10,483 nt of DNA from NCBI GenBank assembly GCA_947628635.1, contig CANRAX010000039.1:1-10483 (forward strand), in the 5' to 3' direction. Source of the DNA: an uncultured Bacilli bacterium. GTDB lineage: Bacteria; Bacillota_I; Bacilli_A; RF39; UBA660. Position 1 is the stretch's first letter, and each line of letters begins with the position of its first letter. A program made the translations under genes and the position numbers. Positions 6,143 through 10,483 of this stretch are shown here, one piece after another. The notes beneath the pieces were generated by a model, which had not been told where the DNA came from, did no database searches, and saw nothing but the letters and a program-made list of their open reading frames with translations.

Positions 6143-6514
6143 TTAATAATCAACATATTTTGCTTTACTCATTGAAAATAAAATATCTTTTGTTTCTTCT
6201 AATAAACTTAATCTAATATGAACATTTATATCTTCTTCTTTTCCTAATTGATTAGTAAAAGACAAATTTTTACCAAAAACATAAATAAATCTATCTTTTT
6301 CATTATTAGTAGTATCTTGTATCATACATTCATATTCGCTTACTTCTAAACCATTTATTATTTCTTTTATGCGATCAGTATCAACATTATATAGAAAATA
6401 AAAAGTCGGTTCCTTCTTTATGATGTCATTAATTTTAATATGCCAACCAGCTTTAATTGCTTCTTTTAAATTAATTAATAATTGGCTTAATTCAACTTCA
6501 TCTGAGTCTTTCAT
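6143..6514 (-). CDS. Small protein with MqsR-type toxin-like C-terminal pattern, uncertain
   Basis: This is a 123-residue cytoplasmic protein with no signal or membrane segment. The start is well supported: AAAGGAG lies 6 bases before the ATG. The N-terminal third is helical (ELSQLLINLKEAIKAG, 8-23). The rest reads as a short alpha/beta fold: IINGLEVSEYECMIQD (52-67), DRFIYVFGKNLSF (74-86), INVHIRLSLL (96-105) and ILFSMSKAK (111-119). That order, with a GLxxSxY segment, YVFGK, an I+L strand and a final strand where toxins have ISFH, resembles MqsR/RelE-fold mRNA interferases of type II toxin-antitoxin systems. The resemblance is from memory and not a match of catalytic residues. No zinc-finger/HTH antitoxin (MqsA/YgiT type) lies on either side, so it would be an orphan, inactive or a different protein. 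It has its own promoter and terminator. Confidence 0.75.
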   Translation of the reverse strand: MKDSDEVELSQLLINLKEAIKAGWHIKINDIIKKEPTFYFLYNVDTDRIKEIINGLEVSEYECMIQDTTNNEKDRFIYVFGKNLSFTNQLGKEEDINVHIRLSLLEETKDILFSMSKAKYVDY

Positions 6515-6550
6515 GTTCTCTCCTTTCTAACAACCATTTTATTTCTATTA

Positions 6551-6579
6551 ACTGTAACATCACGCATTTATACAGTCAA
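6551..6579 (-). promoter_or_regulatory. Promoter of the 123-residue gene
   Basis: On the minus strand TTGACT (6579-6574, 5 of 6) is followed after 17 bases by TACAGT (6556-6551), with TGT before it as a TGn extension. The predicted start is near 6544, about 30 bases ahead of the ATG. Confidence 0.55.
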
Positions 6580-6683
6580 TTAAATAATATCATTAATTAA
6601 ATGTTTCAGTCAAGATAAGGGAAAACCTATAACACATACATTTTTAGCCTAATAACTTAATCATTTTTTGTTTTTTACATCTA

Positions 6684-8234
6684 TTATAAATGATAATATT
6701 TCATCATTGAACTATATTCTTTTTCAACTGTTTTTTCAAAATTAACACCTAAATTAACAGGAATTTCAGATAACATACTATCATATACTAAATAATCTTT
6801 AAATGGAATAACTGAAGTAATAACTGGAACTGGTAATGAACTATATGAGATAATTTCGTCTATATTAACATTAATTCCTTTTATCATATATATTTTATCC
6901 GTATTCATAACAGCTGTATATTCTGGTTCATATTTACAGATAATAAATATTTCTCTAATACCCTTTTTAAATTCATTAGCAAGACTCAATTCTTCTTCAC
7001 TAAACTTAAAAGGATTACTTTTACAAAACTCTAACGTAAGTTCTTCTTTATTTTCCCAATATTTATTAATTATATCTTGAATATCGTATGGATTAATACC
7101 TTCTTGATTATAAATTTTTACTTTATTATTTATATTATATTTTTTATTAGTAAATTCTAATAAAGCTAGATAAATTTTATAAAATAATGTTGCATCTTTT
7201 TTTGATAAGCAAGCATTACCTTGTTTAACATATCCCTTAGCCTTTTTAATTTGACTATTTACCTCTTCTATTTTTATCTTTTTAGCTTGATTTGGTGTTA
7301 GACCATTTAATGCTCCTGATGGCATTTCATCCATAGCTGTATCCAAAATTTTAAAAAACTTTGTCAAATCCATTTTTTTCAAAAAATAAGCATTTTGAAT
7401 TAATTCTTTTAGAGGATCCCTGTTTATATTAAGCATAGCATATTCTTTAATTTCTTCTAGAGCTTGATAATAGTTAAATGGTAATTTTTCAATTTCATCT
7501 AATAATTTTTTAATTTTAGGATTTTTTATATCAAAATCGTTATAAAATAAAGTTTTAATATTTTCTTTACTTATTTGTATTGCGCCAGCTAAGCCTTGCT
7601 TTTTTCTTTGTTCTTCAATTTCATCTTGTATATAATAATAGTCTTGAAAGATTGCTATTGGGATTTTTTCTCCTAGTCCTTCCATATTTTTAAAAGAAAT
7701 AATTACATAATATTTAAATAACCTATCATTTAGAATATGATTTCCTATTGTTCTTATATTTTCTCCACTTAAAAAGCTTGTATATTCACAAAGTGTATCT
7801 AACAATGTTGTACCTTGCATTTTACAATATACTACAAGTATTTCATTTAATTCATCAATCTTTTTTTTCTTAGTCCAATTAACTTTTTTTAATGCTTCTT
7901 TAACTTTATCAGTCATTTCTTCAGGAATTTCTTTTTCAAAATCAAGCAAAAATTTACTTTTTAAAGTTCGTACTTCCCAATCATATTTATCTTTTATTCG
8001 AAAATTTTTAGAACTTTCTGGTATTTCATTATTCAATACTTTTTGTAAATATTTTAGTTCTCTAGTTGTACAAATATCAATAATATTATTAGGATTATCA
8101 TAAACTGCATATATTTCATCCAACATTTTTACTTTAGTAATTTTTTCGTAATCTTTAAATTCTTCTACTATTCTAGTGTAATATTCAAAAACATAGTCCT
8201 TTCTAAGAGCTTTAATTAAATCATGCATTTTCAT
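6684..8234 (-). CDS. Uncharacterised 516-residue cytoplasmic protein downstream of fic
   Basis: I do not recognise a named family. The ATG at 8234 is chosen because AGGAG lies 9 bases upstream; an in-frame TTG at 8243 abuts that site and is too close. No signal peptide or membrane helix is seen. The N-terminal 70 residues are helical with a DEIYAVYDNPNNIIDI segment (about 39-54) reminiscent of small helical repeats. A Lys-rich helical region follows, then EMPSGALNGLTPNQAKKI (about 303-320). A beta-rich end (about 429-500) includes FIICKYEPEYTAVM and VIPFKDYLVYDSMLSEIPVNLG. The order 'PF..-(I/V)YD...-(V/I).(F/L)G' recurs, as far as I recall, at the end of uncharacterised proteins in low-GC gut Firmicutes. 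It is encoded 68 bases after fic on the same strand with no convincing promoter or terminator between, so co-transcription is likely. A role as partner or target of Fic is speculation. Confidence 0.85.
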   Translation of the reverse strand: MKMHDLIKALRKDYVFEYYTRIVEEFKDYEKITKVKMLDEIYAVYDNPNNIIDICTTRELKYLQKVLNNEIPESSKNFRIKDKYDWEVRTLKSKFLLDFEKEIPEEMTDKVKEALKKVNWTKKKKIDELNEILVVYCKMQGTTLLDTLCEYTSFLSGENIRTIGNHILNDRLFKYYVIISFKNMEGLGEKIPIAIFQDYYYIQDEIEEQRKKQGLAGAIQISKENIKTLFYNDFDIKNPKIKKLLDEIEKLPFNYYQALEEIKEYAMLNINRDPLKELIQNAYFLKKMDLTKFFKILDTAMDEMPSGALNGLTPNQAKKIKIEEVNSQIKKAKGYVKQGNACLSKKDATLFYKIYLALLEFTNKKYNINNKVKIYNQEGINPYDIQDIINKYWENKEELTLEFCKSNPFKFSEEELSLANEFKKGIREIFIICKYEPEYTAVMNTDKIYMIKGINVNIDEIISYSSLPVPVITSVIPFKDYLVYDSMLSEIPVNLGVNFEKTVEKEYSSMMKYYHL

Positions 8235-8302
8235 ATATATCAACTCCTACTACCAATTAAATTTCTCGCCTATATAATAGCCAAAAAAAGTATCATTTAA
8301 AA

Positions 8303-9043
8303 TTATTTATCGTCTTCTAGGAAAAAATTAACTATCTTCTCATAATTATCCTGACTATTTAGACAAGTATCTATTAAATAACCTTTTTTACCATTCTTTT
8401 GATATTCTTTAATTCCTCTTATATAAAAATCTTTATTTCTATCTTCTATAATAAATGGCATTATATCATTATATAAACATTCTCTAAACATTATCATTCT
8501 TCCAACCCTTCCATTTCCATCTTGAAAAGGATGAATACGTTCAAATCTAACATGAAATTCAATAATATCTTCAAGATTTTTTTTAGCTATTTTATCATAC
8601 CATTTTAATAAATTTTTCATATCTGTTGCGACTTTATTTGGCAAAGATGTTACAATATCACCAACAAAATTCTTTTTCTTTTTATATTCTCCAACATTAA
8701 ACCATTCTTTTTCACTATCAGTTAATGTTCCATCTTTTAGGATAAAATGAAATTTTTTTATCATGTCTTCAGAAAGCTCATCATTAATACTATCTAACAT
8801 GTATTTAAACAAAGTAAAATGATTTTTTATCTCATTGGCATCTTTTAATACTATTACCTTATCACTATTTGTTAGAATTGTCCCTGTATCATAAATACTT
8901 GCTGTTTCATCTGGTGTTATTGTAGAACCTTCAATATGGTTACTATTATAGGCAAATTCTAATTGAGTTTTATGATAGAGATTACCAGATAAATTAATTT
9001 TTTTTTGTTCAATTAAAGCGTTTTTAATTTTACACACTTTCAT
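8303..9043 (-). CDS. fic: Fic-domain protein AMP-transferase, self-inhibited class II
   Basis: This is a 246-residue protein. The Fic signature HPFQDGNGRVGR (171-182) is complete: catalytic His171, acidic Asp175, the GNGR anion-binding loop and Arg182. The inhibitory helix motif SxxxEG is present as SNHIEG (34-39) with Glu38, placed N-terminally, which defines class II Fic proteins that block their own ATP site until relieved. It is preceded by the usual Fic_N pattern and followed by GEYKKKKNFVG (118-128), equivalent to the common GxYR target-docking flap. Fic enzymes usually transfer AMP from ATP to a hydroxyl side chain of a protein; the target here is unknown. The ATG at 9043 is used: AAAGGAGG lies 12 bases upstream, and an in-frame GTG at 9067 overlaps and precedes that site. 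It is probably co-transcribed with the 516-residue gene that follows. The ATG overlaps the stop of a broken upstream frame (ATGA). Confidence 0.93.
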   Translation of the reverse strand: MKVCKIKNALIEQKKINLSGNLYHKTQLEFAYNSNHIEGSTITPDETASIYDTGTILTNSDKVIVLKDANEIKNHFTLFKYMLDSINDELSEDMIKKFHFILKDGTLTDSEKEWFNVGEYKKKKNFVGDIVTSLPNKVATDMKNLLKWYDKIAKKNLEDIIEFHVRFERIHPFQDGNGRVGRMIMFRECLYNDIMPFIIEDRNKDFYIRGIKEYQKNGKKGYLIDTCLNSQDNYEKIVNFFLEDDK

Positions 9044-9324
9044 AATAATTGTTTCCCTCCTTTCCACTCGATACGTTTATTATACCAATTTATTAATGTT
9101 TTTACTAGTGTATTATTATTTGAGCTTCGTTTTAAATTAGTTATACAAAACAAACTGCTTATATCGTTTACGTTTCTCTATTTTTGATACTCTTTTATTC
9201 CTGTATGCTCATATTTTAATATCTCACTTATTCCTCTCATTTGAATTAGTCTTACTATTTTTTTCTTTTTAATATCTCTTATTTTTATTTCAAAAAAATG
9301 AATCTGTGAATAAAACAAATTCAT
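9040..9324 (-). pseudogene. Possible decayed ORF directly upstream of fic
   Basis: One minus-strand frame runs from an ATG at 9324 to a TGA at 9042-9040 with a single in-frame stop (TAG at 9178-9180). It has 48 codons before the stop and 45 after. The first part reads as a basic helical protein (FEIKIRDIKKKKIVRLIQ, then MRGISEILKYEHTGIKEYQK). The second ends LVKTLINWYNKRIEWKGG. The final TGA overlaps the fic ATG as ATGA, the classic coupling arrangement, and the fic ribosome binding site lies inside its end. Against this: no ribosome binding site at 9324, overlap with a terminator hairpin, and a probable fic promoter inside the second half. In AT-rich DNA so long an almost-open frame is unusual but not impossible. 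No homology is recognised. Confidence 0.3.
9079..9087 (-). promoter_or_regulatory. Extended -10 promoter of the fic operon
   Basis: The minus strand reads TGGTATAAT, a perfect TGn-extended TATAAT. The -35 region (about 9102-9107) is poor, as is common with extended -10 promoters. The start would be near 9072, giving a leader of about 29 bases that holds GGAAAGGAGG. Confidence 0.6.
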
Positions 9325-9329
9325 TTTTT
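9293..9329. terminator. Bidirectional terminator after the rhamnose-synthesis gene
   Basis: The arms AAAAAATGAAT (9293-9303) and ATTCATTTTTT (9319-9329) form an 11-bp stem. Inside it, after one mismatch, TGT/ACA adds 3 bp and leaves a 7-base loop. T-runs end the stem on both strands. It lies 73 bases after the rmlCD stop on the minus strand and separates it from the fic unit. The rest of the 9044-9402 gap holds the fic promoter and the decayed frame, with nothing else seen at 9330-9402. Confidence 0.7.
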
Positions 9330-9402
9330 CTTTTTACTATAAATTTATCAAAACTCAAATTAAGTAAAGCATAGTTAACAATTTTTATTTCATAAGTAAT
9401 AT

Positions 9403-10483
9403 TTAATGTTTTGTATATTTATAAACTTTATTATTTTCTAATTCTTTAGAAAACCTATCAACAGCATCTTGCCAAGTAGGAAGTCTTAAAAAGCCTGCTT
9501 TTTCTAATTTATTCTTATCTAATTTAGAATTTTTAGGTCGATAAGCAATACTACTCATATCTTTACCATTATAATATTGCTCTGTCGTCACAGGATTAAT
9601 ATGACAATTTTTATTATTACTTTCCATAATATATTTAGCAAATTCTGCCCATGAACAATAGTCTTCATTTGTTACATTATAAGTTCCATATTTTTCTGAA
9701 AAAGCCATTTCAACCAATACTTTAGCTAAATCAACTGTATAAGTTGGGCTTCCTATTTGATCAGCCACAACATTTAATTCATTGTGATTATCAGCTAACT
9801 TAAGCATTGTTTTTACAAAGTTATTACCATTTATCCCAAACACCCAAGAAATTCTTGAAATAAAATGATTTGGATTTCTTCTTACTTCTTCTTCACCCAA
9901 ATATTTAGTTTTACCATAAACACTTAAAGGATTAGGTATATCTTCTTCTGCATAAGAATTGGCAATATCTTTTTTACCATCAAAAACATAATCAGTAGAA
10001 GTATAAATTATTTTAGCTCCTATTTCTAATGAAGCATCAACTAAATTTTTAGTTCCATTAACATTAATATTTTCACAATCAGTTGGATTAACTTCAGCTT
10101 TATCAACTGCAGTCCAAGCAGCACAATGAAAAATTACATCTGGCTTGTAGTTTTTAACAATATTCATAACTTGTTCCCTATTAGTAATATCCATCTCTTT
10201 ACTAGATAAAGCTAATACATCATTTTCGCCACGTTCATTTAATTCTTTTTCTATATCATAACCAAGTTGTCCTGTAACACCTGTTATTAAAAATCTTTTT
10301 GGTTTTCTATAAAATAAAGCTTCACTTTCTCTTAAAGAAACACGATTACTATCTTTTGCAGATAATAAAGGCTTTTCTATATTATATTCATCAAAAGTTT
10401 CTTGCCACGGAATATTAACTTCTTTATCATCCCAAGCAATTCCACCTTCCATTCTTGGCATATATTTATTATCTACAATATAA
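9403..10483 (-). CDS. rmlD: Bifunctional dTDP-4-dehydrorhamnose 3,5-epimerase/reductase (RmlC-RmlD fusion), N-terminus cut by window edge
   Basis: The frame is open to the right edge; 359 residues are visible and the ATG at 10461 need not be the start. Numbered from that Met, residues 55-345 are a complete RmlD. It has GVTGQLG (61-67, dinucleotide loop), MDIT (90-93), FHCAAWTAVDKAE (111-123), STDYVFDG (155-162), the catalytic Tyr182/Lys186 in SVYGKTK, RISWVFG, and GSPTYTVDLA (237-246). Before it, YIVDNKY runs directly into MPRMEGGIAWDDKEVNIPW, and LLSAKDSN follows. This is the typical end of an RmlC epimerase (the 'EGGIxWDDPxIxIxW...LSxKDxN' pattern), so the two last steps of dTDP-L-rhamnose synthesis appear joined in one chain. 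The product would feed rhamnose into wall polysaccharide or capsule. A terminator follows. The RmlC part is seen only in its last ~55 residues; the catalytic cupin core lies outside the window. Confidence 0.93.
   Translation of the reverse strand, partial: YIVDNKYMPRMEGGIAWDDKEVNIPWQETFDEYNIEKPLLSAKDSNRVSLRESEALFYRKPKRFLITGVTGQLGYDIEKELNERGENDVLALSSKEMDITNREQVMNIVKNYKPDVIFHCAAWTAVDKAEVNPTDCENINVNGTKNLVDASLEIGAKIIYTSTDYVFDGKKDIANSYAEEDIPNPLSVYGKTKYLGEEEVRRNPNHFISRISWVFGINGNNFVKTMLKLADNHNELNVVADQIGSPTYTVDLAKVLVEMAFSEKYGTYNVTNEDYCSWAEFAKYIMESNNKNCHINPVTTEQYYNGKDMSSIAYRPKNSKLDKNKLEKAGFLRLPTWQDAVDRFSKELENNKVYKYTKH

Noticed and set aside
6591..6603. Near-palindrome CATTAATTAAATG upstream of the 123-residue gene promoter
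   Set aside because: It is imperfect and of pure A/T character with no second copy, so no regulator site can be claimed.
9044..9067. GTG start for fic
   Set aside because: The ribosome binding site AAAGGAGG lies inside this extension, so the start must be downstream at the ATG.
9181..9210. TGIKEYQK in the decayed frame resembling RGIKEYQK of Fic, suggesting a duplicated fic fragment
   Set aside because: The similarity is limited to about 8 residues; the flanking residues on both sides do not match.

Overview
The window is strongly AT-rich chromosomal DNA from a low-GC Gram-positive bacterium. Shine-Dalgarno sites of the AGGAGG/AGGTGAT type, a lipoprotein signal, sorting-type wall-anchor features and codon choice point to Bacilli in the broad sense, perhaps a gut lineage near Erysipelotrichales/RF39. 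That placement is inference. Tryptophan is read from TGG (for example Trp142 of the GH5 enzyme), so nothing suggests the mycoplasma code. I see no rRNA, tRNA, CRISPR array, insertion sequence or phage module.

Left part (1-2303, minus strand): a lemA operon. LemA is followed by two tandem copies of a secreted TPM-domain (YgcG/Psb32-like) protein; the second copy runs off the left edge. LemA and TPM proteins are a recurrent envelope-associated pairing of unclear biochemistry. Divergently, on the plus strand, lies a short-chain dehydrogenase (2454-3455) resembling 3-alpha-hydroxysteroid dehydrogenases, with an unusual acidic/Asn-rich C-terminal tail. Its 3' end overlaps a 35-residue membrane peptide gene on the other strand. 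A strong bidirectional terminator (3675-3710) separates this from the next block.

Middle (3737-5910, minus strand): two separately promoted exported proteins. One is an uncharacterised surface protein with a signal peptide and a C-terminal VPDTA-helix-Lys anchor. The other is a lipid-anchored GH5 endoglucanase very close to Bacillus Cel5-type enzymes, with catalytic residues intact.

Right part (6143-10483, minus strand): a small protein with MqsR-toxin-like C-terminal motifs but no visible antitoxin, a 516-residue protein of unknown function, a self-inhibited (class II) Fic AMP-transferase upstream of it, a probable decayed ORF immediately before fic, and a dTDP-rhamnose enzyme. The last is the RmlD reductase with the end of an RmlC-like epimerase fused in frame to its N-terminus; it is cut by the right edge.

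Nothing here is clearly a new system. The items most worth a second look are the fic/516-residue pair with the broken ORF before it, the 35-residue membrane peptide, the RmlC-RmlD fusion, the SDR with its tail, and a recurring promoter layout in which the -10 box sits only 5-7 bases ahead of the ribosome binding site.
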